Shown here in pieces: positions 32,304-42,437 of a stretch of 44,347 nt of DNA. The stretch spans positions 1 through 44,347 of the forward strand of contig JAFZOY010000117.1 of the NCBI GenBank assembly GCA_017552705.1, in the 5' to 3' direction. The notes below the pieces were generated by a model. The model was not told the origin of the DNA, searched no databases, and worked only from the letters and a program-made list of their open reading frames with translations. The stretch comes from Bacteroidales bacterium (GTDB taxonomy: Bacteria > Bacteroidota > Bacteroidia > Bacteroidales > UBA1715). A program made the translations under genes and the position numbers. Within the stretch, counting starts at the first letter, position 1; every line of letters begins with the position of its first letter.

Positions 32304-35300
32304 TTACTTCTTTATGAACTGCGTTGTTTTTACAGAACCATCGGCAAATATTATTTGCACATTGTATATTCCCTTTGACAAAGATGCAACATATATTTGC
32401 GCAGTTGCCTGATTGACAACAAAGACTGTTTTTGAACCAGTCAAACTTATGATTCTCACAAACGCAATTTCTTCGTTAGCCTCTATATTCAGCACCTCAG
32501 CACATGGATTCGGGAACACCGAAACGGCATATTCCATTTCGTCGACAGCCGTAGTGGTGATTTTGGATTTCTGATAACTTTCATATGCAGTTTTCAAGCT
32601 TCCTGCCACCAAGTCAATCATGGATTGGCTCGCTGTTTCCTTCTCATATTGGACTTTTGCCGAACGGAGACTTGTTTCCAACGAAGAACGTTTTTTCTCG
32701 TCATATTGTCCGACTTCAGTTCCAGCTTCGGTTGTTGCAAGAATGTTTTCTGCCAAGTCGATGTAATTCTTCAACTCGGTTTTGTCGGCACGTGAAATCT
32801 TTGAATTTTTGAATTTCTGGACTGCCGTATTCAACGTTGTAGTTGCATCGGACACTTCCATTTCCGTTGCCGACTCCGATTCATTCACCGTGTTTGCAGC
32901 GGCTATTGCAGCCACAAGGTCGTCCATAGCCGATTGCGGGAATTGTCCATTTTCGTTACCCACAACCGATTCGTTTTTCAACAACGTAGCGGTAGTGATT
33001 GATTTCCGCAAAAGTGTTTTGTCAACAACTTTGATTTCTTTTGACTTGAATTCAGAAATTGCCGCAGTTAAGTTTGCATTTGCCGTATTAACTTGGGTTT
33101 GTATTGCCGAAGAATTCATATCTACCGAACCAGCTGTTACAATTGCATTATACAATGCAGTGATCGCAGATTCAGGATACCGTTCGATTGTGGCTCCGCC
33201 ATACAACATATTTGCCGTTACAATAGTTGTTTCCAATGCAGATCTGTCAACATCGCCTTCGCCGATAGTCTTACCAATTACCGTAACTTCGTCAATATAA
33301 AATTCTCCTGAACCAGAAGTCACCTTCCATTGGAATTTTTCGATTTCTGAATAGAGCTTGTTTTCAACAAAATCAATTGAGTTGCCTGTTCCCCATCCCG
33401 GTCCGTTCAAATCCGACCAGTTAACAGTTACAAGCGACCACGATGAATGATAGTCAATATTGAAAATATGGTAACTATAATCCCCCACTGAACTTGTTCC
33501 AACTTCCAACTGAACAGCATTTCCTTTATGGTAGAATGTTATTCCCGTTGAACCGCTGAAATCATTTGCTTCTTCACTCAATAAGATATTAAATCCCATG
33601 CCGGCATAATTAGACACATTACTATAGGTAAAATGTGCGGAATGTGCGGTAGAATTTGCCCCACCTGTCGTAATTTCGTACGATTGGCTTCCTGTTCCCA
33701 CATAAGAATACCATTTGCCACCAAGCAACGTAACTTCTCCATTTTCGCAGTCAGCAAGGATTGTGCTGCCGCCCGGAACAGTGTTTTTCACAGGGAAATA
33801 GACAACCTTGCCAAGAACATCGTCTTCTGTACTTACAAGATGGTTCCCTTCATACAAAATTGAAATTCCGTCGGTTGATTCTATTGAGACAGAATTATTT
33901 AGGGTAAGTGTTATATCCCGTTCGGAAACAGCAATATTTGAAATGGCGTTCGTCAATTTCGTGCCGTTCTGATAAACAGAGAATCCGCTGTAATTTGATG
34001 ACGTCTGCAATGCCTTCGAACTTGTTAAAACAATCGTGTTGCCATTTGTTGTGGCAGAGGTAATTACAGGATTGGAAACCACACTGCTTCCGCCGCAGTC
34101 GAAGAAATTCGCCGCATTGCCCGACATGGTAAGCATATACAAGACTTGGAGCGTTTGTGCATAGTATGCGCCGCCTGTTTTTCCGCAATTTTGGGAATAG
34201 TATTTATCAAGATTGTCCTGACGGGTTTCATCAACCATAAACGCACAACCAACACTACCTGTCCACGCCACATTTCCCGCACTATACGATTCCGAAGAAC
34301 GCAATTTTATTGAAGAATAGCCATTGTTTTCGGTCAAGCCCGTCATAAAACCAACTGAATTCGGGCTATTTTGCCAGCCTTTTGTATCAAGCAATTCAAT
34401 GGTTTTCGCCATCATATTTTTACTGCTTTCGTTACCGAACCACACATAATCCCACGCAATACGCCATGGAACACGGCAAGCGTCCCAGCCAAAATCCATC
34501 TCTTTCGATTTTTCATCAGCATCGGAAATCCCCGAACGCGATGTAGGATTGTAACTCCAATCCGACCAGTTTGGCCACACACCGCCGCGCTGCGTTTTTT
34601 CAAGATACGTATGGCTGTCTTTATACACTGTGCTCCAGTTTCTTGTCGTAATAAATCCTAATTTTTCCTGAGCCTGTATAAACGCACCAACCGAAGCCAC
34701 CGTGAAATAACACGGGTTTCCTACGTTGTCCCAAGAATCACCAGGTTTGAACAACCGCATATTGTTTTTATTGAATGTTTCTCTATCGTAAATTATTTTC
34801 AGCAATTTCTCAGCCTCATCGGCATACACATATTTCGAAGAACTTTCCCATTGCTTTGCCGCCATACACAACGCAAGCGCCACATCAAGGTCGGCGTCGG
34901 TTGCACCGTTGTTTCCGCCCGAAGCAATACCATCAAAACCAGTGATTTTCCAGTTCATGAGCCCATTGCCGTCAGCCCATTTTTTATAATACGCATACAA
35001 TTTATCAAAATGGTCTTGGCATTGTGTGTTCGTTGCATTCGCCATATACACATAAATCAACATACCGTATGCTATACCCTCGCTCACGGTGCTTGTGCCG
35101 TCGTCGTATTTTATTCTGGCCAAAGTTTTATCGGAGTTTTCGGTGTACATAGCCTTTTCCCACGCCACAAACTTCGACTGAATTGTTGCATTTGAAGGAT
35201 TTGTAGCTGAAATTCCGTACGGATAACTATACCCTTGCTCATTCATAGGAAATGGATAATTTTGTCCAAACCCAGAAAACGCAAGCAAAACGCCTGCGAC

Positions 35301-35321
35301 AATTAGAAAATGTCGTTTCAT
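32304..35321 (-). CDS. Secreted multidomain GH8 glycanase with T9SS sorting domain (copy 1)
   Basis: The 1005-aa paralogue of the downstream gene has the same order: signal peptide ending near GFGQ, GH8 domain (Glu81 in VSEGIAYGML; GATDADLDVALAL near 139-151), Ig/SwmB-like segment, CBM11/CIA30-like domain (ending FYIDEVTVIG), FIVAR-like repeats (VGNENGQFP, AGTEVGQY) and a T9SS C-terminal domain (VFPNPCAEVLNIE, KGIYNVQIIF). The two diverge across their length, so the duplication is not recent. The 21-bp gap to copy 2 indicates co-transcription. Export across the outer membrane through type IX secretion is inferred from the C-terminus. Confidence 0.9.
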   Translation of the reverse strand: MKRHFLIVAGVLLAFSGFGQNYPFPMNEQGYSYPYGISATNPSNATIQSKFVAWEKAMYTENSDKTLARIKYDDGTSTVSEGIAYGMLIYVYMANATNTQCQDHFDKLYAYYKKWADGNGLMNWKITGFDGIASGGNNGATDADLDVALALCMAAKQWESSSKYVYADEAEKLLKIIYDRETFNKNNMRLFKPGDSWDNVGNPCYFTVASVGAFIQAQEKLGFITTRNWSTVYKDSHTYLEKTQRGGVWPNWSDWSYNPTSRSGISDADEKSKEMDFGWDACRVPWRIAWDYVWFGNESSKNMMAKTIELLDTKGWQNSPNSVGFMTGLTENNGYSSIKLRSSESYSAGNVAWTGSVGCAFMVDETRQDNLDKYYSQNCGKTGGAYYAQTLQVLYMLTMSGNAANFFDCGGSSVVSNPVITSATTNGNTIVLTSSKALQTSSNYSGFSVYQNGTKLTNAISNIAVSERDITLTLNNSVSIESTDGISILYEGNHLVSTEDDVLGKVVYFPVKNTVPGGSTILADCENGEVTLLGGKWYSYVGTGSQSYEITTGGANSTAHSAHFTYSNVSNYAGMGFNILLSEEANDFSGSTGITFYHKGNAVQLEVGTSSVGDYSYHIFNIDYHSSWSLVTVNWSDLNGPGWGTGNSIDFVENKLYSEIEKFQWKVTSGSGEFYIDEVTVIGKTIGEGDVDRSALETTIVTANMLYGGATIERYPESAITALYNAIVTAGSVDMNSSAIQTQVNTANANLTAAISEFKSKEIKVVDKTLLRKSITTATLLKNESVVGNENGQFPQSAMDDLVAAIAAANTVNESESATEMEVSDATTTLNTAVQKFKNSKISRADKTELKNYIDLAENILATTEAGTEVGQYDEKKRSSLETSLRSAKVQYEKETASQSMIDLVAGSLKTAYESYQKSKITTTAVDEMEYAVSVFPNPCAEVLNIEANEEIAFVRIISLTGSKTVFVVNQATAQIYVASLSKGIYNVQIIFADGSVKTTQFIKK

Positions 35322-35375
35322 ATTTTAATTTTTTTGTATGACAATGTATGTAGGAAAAACCCTACTGTAAAAATT

Positions 35376-36749
35376 CTACGTTAGTATATTTTCTAAAATT
35401 TTTTTTGCAAATTCGTCCAAATGCGGGTCTCTTGCTCCCATCACAATAATTGCATCGTTTGGCTGACAAAGCTCTTTGATTCGTTTCAAAGAAAAATCTT
35501 TGTCTTTCACATATTCCGCATTTTTACCGTTTGCTTTCATCGCGTCACTCACTATTGTCGATGAAATGTTTCGGTCAACCGTGCCGCCGGCATAATATAT
35601 ATCGGCAATCAAGAAAATGTCGTTTTCGCGAAGCGCATCGCCAACCATCGTAGTCAACTCATTGTGCATAAATCGCATAGGTCCGAATCCGTGTGGCTGA
35701 AACCACGCAATCACACGTGGAGCAATTTGCTGACAGGCTTTTATGACAGCGGCAACTTCGGCTGGATTGTGTGCAAAGTCGTCAATTACGTAGCAATTGT
35801 CTTTTGTTTTTCCAACCAACTGCGCACGACGATAAATGCCACGGAACGTAGCCAACGCCTTGGTGCTTTCTTCCAAAGAAATACCTAAAGCATTTGTTGA
35901 AGCGATTGCTGCCAACGCATTCTCCATATTGTGTTTGCCTATGGCTGGAATTGTACAAGGAACTCCATTTACCTTGAAGGAAATGGAAAATCCATCTTGC
36001 TTGAAATCTGTTCCTCGAATTGCCGCCGATTCCACCGTTCCAAAATTATAGTTGTTCGTTTGTGACAACTTTTTTGTAAGTGGATAATCTTGATTTGCAA
36101 TAAAATAGGATTTTGTATTGTCGCGGAATGTGGAAAATAATTGTTCCAGTTCGTCGAATTCCTTATGGTCGCGGTCAATGTTGAGAAGAAGCGAAATCTC
36201 TGGTTTGTAGTTCACAATAGAACCATCAGATTCGTCGGATTCTATCACCAACCAATTGCTTTTGCCTACCCATGCGTTTCCGGGCAAACCCTTTTCCTGC
36301 AACACGCTCAAACCCGCGCCTGTAATGAGTGACGGTGATTTCCCACATTGTTCCAAAATATGGAAAATCATTGCGGTGGTGGTGGATTTTCCCGATGTTC
36401 CACCCACTGCGATTGTCCGCACGCTGTTGGAAATTTCAGCCAAAAGTTGCGAACGTTTCATTATAGGAATATTCAGCTGCAACGCTTTTTGGTATTCAAC
36501 ATTTGTTTCTTCGATTGCCGTGGAAACCACCACAACGTCAACGTCGGGCGTAATTCCGCGTCCGTCTTGGAAATAACAGTGCATTCCCAATGCTTCGAAC
36601 TGCGATTCCGAAAGAATTTTCTGTTCCTGACCAAATAATCGGTCGGAACCGGAAACTTTTTTGCCAATGCCGTTAAGATATTGTGCAATGGCACTCATGC
36701 CCGTGCCTGCAATGCCGACGAAGAAAAAATGTGAATACGAATCAAGCAT
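35376..36749 (-). CDS. MurC-like Mur ligase
   Basis: The 457-aa ATP-dependent ligase acts in peptidoglycan precursor synthesis or recycling. It has a Rossmann start FFFVGIAGTGMSAIAQYL, ATP loop GGTSGKSTTTAMIFHIL, ESDESDGS, NIDRDHKEF and a late VIDDFAHNPAEV. It resembles MurC/Mpl rather than MurD-F. The loop is GTSGKST instead of the GTHGKT of canonical MurC, so it may be a recycling ligase (tripeptide to UDP-MurNAc) or another MurC paralogue. Its ATG overlaps the proA stop by one base. Confidence 0.85.
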   Translation of the reverse strand: MLDSYSHFFFVGIAGTGMSAIAQYLNGIGKKVSGSDRLFGQEQKILSESQFEALGMHCYFQDGRGITPDVDVVVVSTAIEETNVEYQKALQLNIPIMKRSQLLAEISNSVRTIAVGGTSGKSTTTAMIFHILEQCGKSPSLITGAGLSVLQEKGLPGNAWVGKSNWLVIESDESDGSIVNYKPEISLLLNIDRDHKEFDELEQLFSTFRDNTKSYFIANQDYPLTKKLSQTNNYNFGTVESAAIRGTDFKQDGFSISFKVNGVPCTIPAIGKHNMENALAAIASTNALGISLEESTKALATFRGIYRRAQLVGKTKDNCYVIDDFAHNPAEVAAVIKACQQIAPRVIAWFQPHGFGPMRFMHNELTTMVGDALRENDIFLIADIYYAGGTVDRNISSTIVSDAMKANGKNAEYVKDKDFSLKRIKELCQPNDAIIVMGARDPHLDEFAKKILENILT

Positions 36750-38038
36750 TATATTGTGAATTTTTTGTTGAGTTTCTTGTGAGTAAACGACGATTTTCCC
36801 GAAACATAGTCAGCAACAATTTGTCCGTTTCCTTTCAATTTCCACTTATAAATTGTCAATCCTTCCAGACCAACTGGTCCGCGGGCATGCAGCTTGTTCG
36901 TGCTAATGCCGACCTCAGCGCCAAGTCCGAAACGGAATCCATCGGCAAAACGAGTGCTGCAATTCCAGAACACGTCGGCGGAGTCAACAAGATTCATAAA
37001 TTTCTCGGCTGCCTGCGCATTTTTCGTGATGATGGCCTCGGTGTGACGGCTGCTATACGTATTGATATGTTCAATCGCCTCGTCCAACGAACTTACAATT
37101 TTAATTGAAACTTTATAGTCCAACCATTCTGATTTCCAGTTGGTTGCTGGTACACAAGAAATGATTTTTTGCGTTTTTTCACAACCATAAATTTCCACAT
37201 TGCGTTTTACCAACTCATCTGCAAGTTTTGGTAGAAGTGATTGTGCTATATCGCTGTGAATCAATATTGTTTCAGTTGCATTACAAACCGATACATACTG
37301 TGTTTTTGCATCAACGGCAACTTTTATTGCCATATCTTCGTCGGCATCTTTGTCAATATAGGTGTGACAAATCCCGTCGGCGTGTCCCATCACGGCAATA
37401 TTGGAATTGTTCATTATGTATTGGACGAACGCGTTGGAACCACGAGGAATTATCAAGTCAATGTATTTGTCGAGTTTGAGCATTTCGTTCACGTCTTCGC
37501 GTGTTTCCAGAAGCTGAATCCAACCAGAAGGAACGCCACATTTTTCAGATGCTTCACGAATAACTTTAGCAAGAATTCTGTTCGTTTCGATTGCCTCGCG
37601 GCCACCTTTCAATAAAGTTGCATTGCCACTTTTCAAGCAGAGCGACGAAATTTGCACCAAAGCATCAGGACGTGATTCGAAAATCATTCCAATCACGCCA
37701 ATCGGACAACTCACCTTGTACAGTTCCAAACCTTGGTCAAGTTCCGTTGCGGCAAGCGTTTCGCCGATTGGATCGGGCAAGCCGATAAGACTTTGGATGC
37801 CTGCCACCACATCGTTAATTTTTCCTTCGTCGAATTTCAGACGTTTTAACAAAGGAGCGGCAAGATTTTCTTCCTTGCTTCTCTCCAAATCCTTTTGATT
37901 TGCCGCAATAATCTCGTTTTTATGTTCTACAAGAGCTTCGGCAACAGCGTCCAAAGCCTCATTTTTCTTTTCTGTTGAAAGAGCGGCAAGCCCGATGGAC
38001 GCTTTCTTCGCCGCCATTGCTAAATCAATTGTCTGCAT
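36749..38038 (-). CDS. proA: Gamma-glutamyl phosphate reductase
   Basis: NADPH-dependent second step of proline synthesis, making glutamate-5-semialdehyde. The 429-aa protein has PIGVIGMIFESRPDALVQISSLCLKSGNATLLKGGREA, the catalytic Cys in YVSVCNATETILIH and the C-terminal LGAEVGISTNKLHARGPVGLEGLTIYKW. The proB partner is not adjacent. It leads a two-gene unit with the Mur ligase. Confidence 0.96.
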   Translation of the reverse strand: MQTIDLAMAAKKASIGLAALSTEKKNEALDAVAEALVEHKNEIIAANQKDLERSKEENLAAPLLKRLKFDEGKINDVVAGIQSLIGLPDPIGETLAATELDQGLELYKVSCPIGVIGMIFESRPDALVQISSLCLKSGNATLLKGGREAIETNRILAKVIREASEKCGVPSGWIQLLETREDVNEMLKLDKYIDLIIPRGSNAFVQYIMNNSNIAVMGHADGICHTYIDKDADEDMAIKVAVDAKTQYVSVCNATETILIHSDIAQSLLPKLADELVKRNVEIYGCEKTQKIISCVPATNWKSEWLDYKVSIKIVSSLDEAIEHINTYSSRHTEAIITKNAQAAEKFMNLVDSADVFWNCSTRFADGFRFGLGAEVGISTNKLHARGPVGLEGLTIYKWKLKGNGQIVADYVSGKSSFTHKKLNKKFTI

Positions 38039-38057
38039 AGTTGAATTTTATATTGTG

Positions 38058-38088
38058 CAATAATAAAAATTTCTGGGGAATTTAGCAA
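38058..38088 (-). promoter_or_regulatory. Likely proA promoter
   Basis: On the minus strand, TTG (38088-38086), a 20-bp spacer and TATTATTG (38065-38058), one base off TAnnTTTG. The leader is about 15 nt. Confidence 0.5.
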
Positions 38089-38157
38089 CAAGACAATGTG
38101 AGGGAAGAATATAAGAGATATATTTCCTTTTTTTTCTAAAATTTTTGCAACGGGATA

Positions 38158-38186
38158 TTGCACGTTACAAAAAAAGTGTACATTTG
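38158..38186 (+). promoter_or_regulatory. Promoter of tRNA-Ser
   Basis: TTG (38158-38160), an 18-bp spacer and TACATTTG (38179-38186). The last G lies 5 nt before the mature tRNA 5' end, which calibrates the start site at about +5 in this genome. Confidence 0.8.
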
Positions 38187-38190
38187 CAGC

Positions 38191-38278
<88 letters not shown>

Positions 38279-38365
38279 AAGTTTGAAGTTCACGCCTGCT
38301 ACGAAAGTCGCGGGCGTTTTTGTTTCTCCGTATTTTTACGTTTCTTTGTGTAAAACATTTGTGTA

Positions 38366-39898
38366 ATGAGATTTTTGAATTACAAAGCGGAGTTTATGCG
38401 GCATTGCTGCCTATTGGTGATGACTCTGGTTTGTTTTGCGCAAATCTCGTCCGCGCAAGAGTTCAAACAATTCTTCTACCCCAACGGCTCCGTTTCCTCC
38501 GAAGGAACAATGGTGAATGGCCAGCCCGACGGCTATTGGAAATCGTATTACCAAGATGGCACTCTCAAGTCGGTTGGAAAACGGACAAATTTCCAACTTG
38601 ACAGCATTTGGAGCTTTTTCGATGAACATGGAAACTTGCAAAAAGAAATTTCGTATTTCGAAAATCATAAAAACGGATTTTATAAGGAATATACCATTGC
38701 CGACTCATCTACTTATTTGTATATGAGTGTGTTATATGTAAACGACCAAAAGCAGGGTGTTGAACAATATTTTTCGCCAAACGGAAATCTTATCAAGGAA
38801 ATTCCTTATGAGAACAATAAAAAGGAAGGCAAAAGTTATGAGTACAACGACAGTGTGGTAACAACAATTTCCATCTACGAAAACGATAATCTTCTTTCTT
38901 CCCAGGCAATTAACCGCACTGATGCCCGAGGATTGAAAACCGGACAGCACATCAGTTTTTATCCCAACGGCGCAATGAAAACCGAGGCAAACTACACCAA
39001 TGGCAAGCTGAATGGGCTCTACAAGCTCTACAACCAACATGAACAATTGATACAAGTTGGCAACTACGAAAACGATACTCTGCTCTATTCAAGTTCAACA
39101 ATGGCAGAATTCGAAGACCCTCTTGAGAAAAAAGAATACTATGCCGACTCCACACTGAAATACAAAGGTGCATTCCGCGACAACAAACCTATTGGCGTGC
39201 ACCGCTCCTACAATAACAAAGGTGTGATTATCGACGGCGCCCTGTACGACATGAACGGAACGCTGATTGGACGTGGCATTACACAGGAAAATGGCGATAA
39301 AAGCGGCGAATGGGTTTTCTATTTCCCCGATGGCAAAAAAGAATCGGAAGGGTTATATTCTGACGGACGAAAAAGCGGGTTATGGAAGTTTTATTATCCC
39401 GATGAAACAGTGAAACAAACGGGAAATTTCCGCGATGGCAAATACGACGGACCTTGGCGGTTTTACAGCGAAGTTGGAGATTTACAGAAAGAAGAGGAAT
39501 ATGCACACGGCCGTCGCAACGGGCTTAGCATTGAATACGACGACGAAGGTGAAAAGATTTTAGAAGGAATGTATCAGGATGACCAGCGACAAGGCTATTG
39601 GGAAATACGCATCGGCGACATCATCTCGAAAGGCAAATATGCCTACGACGAGAAAAATGGCGTTTGGGAAAGTTCCTACCTCAACGGTGGCAAAGCCTTC
39701 AAAGGCGACTATATTGGCGGTAAGGAAAACGGAACACACGTATATTACTACCAAAACGGGCAAATCGAACATAACGAGCAATGGAAATCAGGTAAGGCAG
39801 TGAAAAATTGGAACTATTACAATGAAAATGGCAGCCTGAAATATTCCATCTACTATAAAGACGGTAAAGAAAATCGAATAACCGCCCCGTCAAAATAG
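38366..39898 (+). CDS. Exported MORN_2-repeat protein
   Basis: The 510-aa protein has a signal peptide ([16 protein letters not shown]) followed by at least ten MORN-type repeats. The pattern is GxWxxYYxDGxLKxxG, for example [18 protein letters not shown] and [18 protein letters not shown]. Similar proteins are labelled YwqK-family, but that antitoxin role is not supported for this exported form. The repeats make a beta-strand ladder probably used for protein or surface contact. The start may instead be ATG 38396, closer to the signal peptide. No operon partner is certain. Confidence 0.85.
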   Translation: MRFLNYKAEFMRHCCLLVMTLVCFAQISSAQEFKQFFYPNGSVSSEGTMVNGQPDGYWKSYYQDGTLKSVGKRTNFQLDSIWSFFDEHGNLQKEISYFENHKNGFYKEYTIADSSTYLYMSVLYVNDQKQGVEQYFSPNGNLIKEIPYENNKKEGKSYEYNDSVVTTISIYENDNLLSSQAINRTDARGLKTGQHISFYPNGAMKTEANYTNGKLNGLYKLYNQHEQLIQVGNYENDTLLYSSSTMAEFEDPLEKKEYYADSTLKYKGAFRDNKPIGVHRSYNNKGVIIDGALYDMNGTLIGRGITQENGDKSGEWVFYFPDGKKESEGLYSDGRKSGLWKFYYPDETVKQTGNFRDGKYDGPWRFYSEVGDLQKEEEYAHGRRNGLSIEYDDEGEKILEGMYQDDQRQGYWEIRIGDIISKGKYAYDEKNGVWESSYLNGGKAFKGDYIGGKENGTHVYYYQNGQIEHNEQWKSGKAVKNWNYYNENGSLKYSIYYKDGKENRITAPSK

Positions 39899-39937
39899 CA
39901 ACGAGAGTCCTCATCATTACTGAAACAACTACAATCA

Positions 39938-39970
39938 TTGTGCTTTTTTCGAAATTAAACCGTACTTTTG
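39938..39970 (+). promoter_or_regulatory. Possible promoter of the flippase gene
   Basis: TTG (39938-39940), a 22-bp spacer (slightly long) and TACTTTTG (39963-39970). The ATG follows at 39987. Confidence 0.5.
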
Positions 39971-39986
39971 AGCGTTAATTTCAGCT

Positions 39987-41462
39987 ATGGGAATAATTTC
40001 AAAATTGGTTGGTCAAACGGCAATCTATGGTATGAGCACCATAATAGGCCGTTTTTTGAATTTTATGCTTGTCCCGCTCTACACGCGCTGCTTTTCGCAG
40101 TCGGAGTATGGCGTTGTTACCGAATTATACAGTTACACGGTGTTCCTTATGATTTTCCTGACGTACGGAATGGAAACAGGATTTTTCCGTTTTGTACAAA
40201 ATAAGGATGATCAACCTAAAGTGTTTTCCACCATTATTACGAGTCTGTTTTCGTCGTCGGCAATATTTGTGGGACTTGTGTATTTGTTCCTCTCCCCGAT
40301 TTCGTCGGTTTTAGGCTACGAGTCGCACCAGAATTTCATTCTGATAATGGCAATCATCATCGGTATTGACGCATTTACCAGCGTGCCGTTCGCCAAACTT
40401 CGCCACGAAAATAAGGCATTAAAATTTGCGGCAATAAAACTCACAAATATAGGCATCAATATTGGACTTAACTTATTGCTAATCATAGTTTTCCCACAAA
40501 TAGCAAAATCAAGTTCCAACGAATGGTTTGTGGCTCACTTCGCCCAACCCGATGTACTTTGGATTTTCGTATCGAATTTGGCGGCGAGCATTGTTACCCT
40601 GTTGTTGCTGCTTCCCGATATTCTGAAGTCTCGCAATGGATTTGACTACGAATTACTTAAACGAATTTTAGGCTATTCATGGCCGCTACTTATTTCGGGA
40701 CTTGCCGGCAGTATCAACGAAGTGTATGACCGTGTTTCGCTCCGCTATTTCCTTACGGTTCCCGAAGGACAAGATGCATCCCAGTACATTCTTTCGCAAG
40801 TCGGAATCTACGGCGCCAACTATAAATTGGCAATGATTATCTCCATTTTCAACCAAGCGTTCCGTTTCGCCGCCGAGCCGTTCTTTTTCTCCCGAATGAA
40901 AGAACAGGATTCACGACAGATTTACGCAAAGATTATGAACTACTTCACAATCTTCACGCTATTCCTTTTCCTTGTAATTATCCTTTATATCGACATATTC
41001 AAACATTTCATCGGTAGCGATTTCCACGAAGGATTGAACATAATCCCCGTGCTTTTGATGGCGAACATTTTCCTTGGAATAGTATTCAATCTGTCGATTT
41101 GGTACAAAGTGACGAACCAAACAAGGTTTGGCATAGGAATCACTGGATTCGGAGCAATTATCACGCTGGCTATCAATATTATATTTGTTCCGATTTACGG
41201 CTATGTGGCTTGCGCATGGGCTACACTTGCCTGCTACGTGCTGATGGCGGTTCTGTCGTACAATCTTTGCCAAAAGCACTACGGCATCCCGTATAAACTG
41301 GGAGCGTTGACATATTATTTCGTACTTGCAGGATTGTTCTTCGTTGCCGACAAATTCATTGTAATCGACAACGTATTCCTTTCATACACAATTAAAACCG
41401 CATTGCTCATAGCATTTGCAGGATTGACTGTCTTCAATGAAATGAGATTGGCGAAAAAATAA
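39987..41462 (+). CDS. Polysaccharide (lipid-linked oligosaccharide) flippase, Wzx/MVF type
   Basis: The 491-aa protein has about 12-14 membrane segments. It begins LVGQTAIYGMSTIIGRFLNFMLVPLYTRCFS, the usual start of the PST/Wzx family. YSWPLLISGLAGSINEVYDRVSLRYFL and the closing FVPIYGYVACAWATLACYVLMAV fit too. It would flip a lipid-linked sugar for capsule, LPS O-antigen or exopolysaccharide. No glycosyltransferase cluster surrounds it. It converges on plsX, 12 bp apart. Confidence 0.92.
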   Translation: MGIISKLVGQTAIYGMSTIIGRFLNFMLVPLYTRCFSQSEYGVVTELYSYTVFLMIFLTYGMETGFFRFVQNKDDQPKVFSTIITSLFSSSAIFVGLVYLFLSPISSVLGYESHQNFILIMAIIIGIDAFTSVPFAKLRHENKALKFAAIKLTNIGINIGLNLLLIIVFPQIAKSSSNEWFVAHFAQPDVLWIFVSNLAASIVTLLLLLPDILKSRNGFDYELLKRILGYSWPLLISGLAGSINEVYDRVSLRYFLTVPEGQDASQYILSQVGIYGANYKLAMIISIFNQAFRFAAEPFFFSRMKEQDSRQIYAKIMNYFTIFTLFLFLVIILYIDIFKHFIGSDFHEGLNIIPVLLMANIFLGIVFNLSIWYKVTNQTRFGIGITGFGAIITLAINIIFVPIYGYVACAWATLACYVLMAVLSYNLCQKHYGIPYKLGALTYYFVLAGLFFVADKFIVIDNVFLSYTIKTALLIAFAGLTVFNEMRLAKK

Positions 41463-41474
41463 AAAAGAGGATTT

Positions 41475-42419
41475 TTATAATTCAAACGCTTTCTTGATTT
41501 TCGCAGTAAGTTGCGACGAAATCAATTTTTCGGTTTGGAGAACCATATTCTTTATGGCTTTTGCCGATGAAGCGCCGTGACCAATCACAATAGGAGCTTC
41601 AACGCCAAGAACAGGAGTTCCGCCGTGGTTTTCGTAATTAAAATATTCGAAGAACGTATGGTCGATGCCTAATTTTTTGGAAATGCCATACATTGCTTCC
41701 ACTTGTTTCAGCACAATGTTTCCGGTGAAACCATCACAAACAATCACATCAGCCTTGTCGCTGTATAATTCGTGACCTTCGATATTTCCACAGAAATTGA
41801 AATCTTTGGTTTCCTTCATCAGCGCGTATGTAGCCTGTGTAAGCAAGTTACCTTTTTTCTCTTCCGCACCGATATTGAGCAGGCGAACCCGTGGTTCTTC
41901 GATAGAATAATAATTTTGTGCATACAAACTGCCCAACAAGCCATATTGATAAAGCACGTCGGGTTTGCAGTCGGAGTTGAGACCCACGTCGAGCAACGTA
42001 GTGTAACGGTCGGAATCAAGTTTTGGAACCGACATCACCAAGCTCGGGCGGATAATTCCTTGGATAACTTTGATAACAGAAACAGCTCCAACCATCATAG
42101 CGCCGGTACTGCCCGCACTTGCGAAAGCGTCGATTTTTCCCGCATACAAATGTTTGAAACCAACTGTGATACTGGAATCTTGTTTCTGTTGGAAAGCCTT
42201 AGCCGGATGTTCCCCCATTTCGATTACCGAGGGAGCATTGACGATTTCCACATTGTTGCCCGAGAATTTCTCTCGTTCCAGTATTGACTCAATTTGTGCC
42301 TGGTCACCATACAAAACGATAGTGCTGTCGCTTGAAACGACACCACTCGCTTGTATTACACCCATTACCACATTTTCGGGGGCGAAATCGCCACCCATAC
42401 CGTCAATACCGATTCTCAT
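41475..42419 (-). CDS. plsX: Phosphate acyltransferase PlsX
   Basis: Makes acyl-phosphate from acyl-ACP for phospholipid synthesis. The 314-aa protein starts RIGIDGMGGDFAPENVVMGV, has EMGEHPAKAFQQK, ASAGSTGAMMVGA, ADVIVCDGFTGNIVLKQ and GVEAPIVIGHGASSAKAI, all standard. It follows rpmF in the conserved yceD-rpmF-plsX order. fabH, which often comes next, is not here. Confidence 0.97.
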   Translation of the reverse strand: MRIGIDGMGGDFAPENVVMGVIQASGVVSSDSTIVLYGDQAQIESILEREKFSGNNVEIVNAPSVIEMGEHPAKAFQQKQDSSITVGFKHLYAGKIDAFASAGSTGAMMVGAVSVIKVIQGIIRPSLVMSVPKLDSDRYTTLLDVGLNSDCKPDVLYQYGLLGSLYAQNYYSIEEPRVRLLNIGAEEKKGNLLTQATYALMKETKDFNFCGNIEGHELYSDKADVIVCDGFTGNIVLKQVEAMYGISKKLGIDHTFFEYFNYENHGGTPVLGVEAPIVIGHGASSAKAIKNMVLQTEKLISSQLTAKIKKAFEL

Positions 42420-42437
42420 AGAAAGAGATTTGGGTTA

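Noticed and set aside
38366..39898. YwqK-type antitoxin
   Set aside because: The protein carries a signal peptide and no toxin gene is adjacent, so the antitoxin label, which rests on MORN repeats alone, is not supported.
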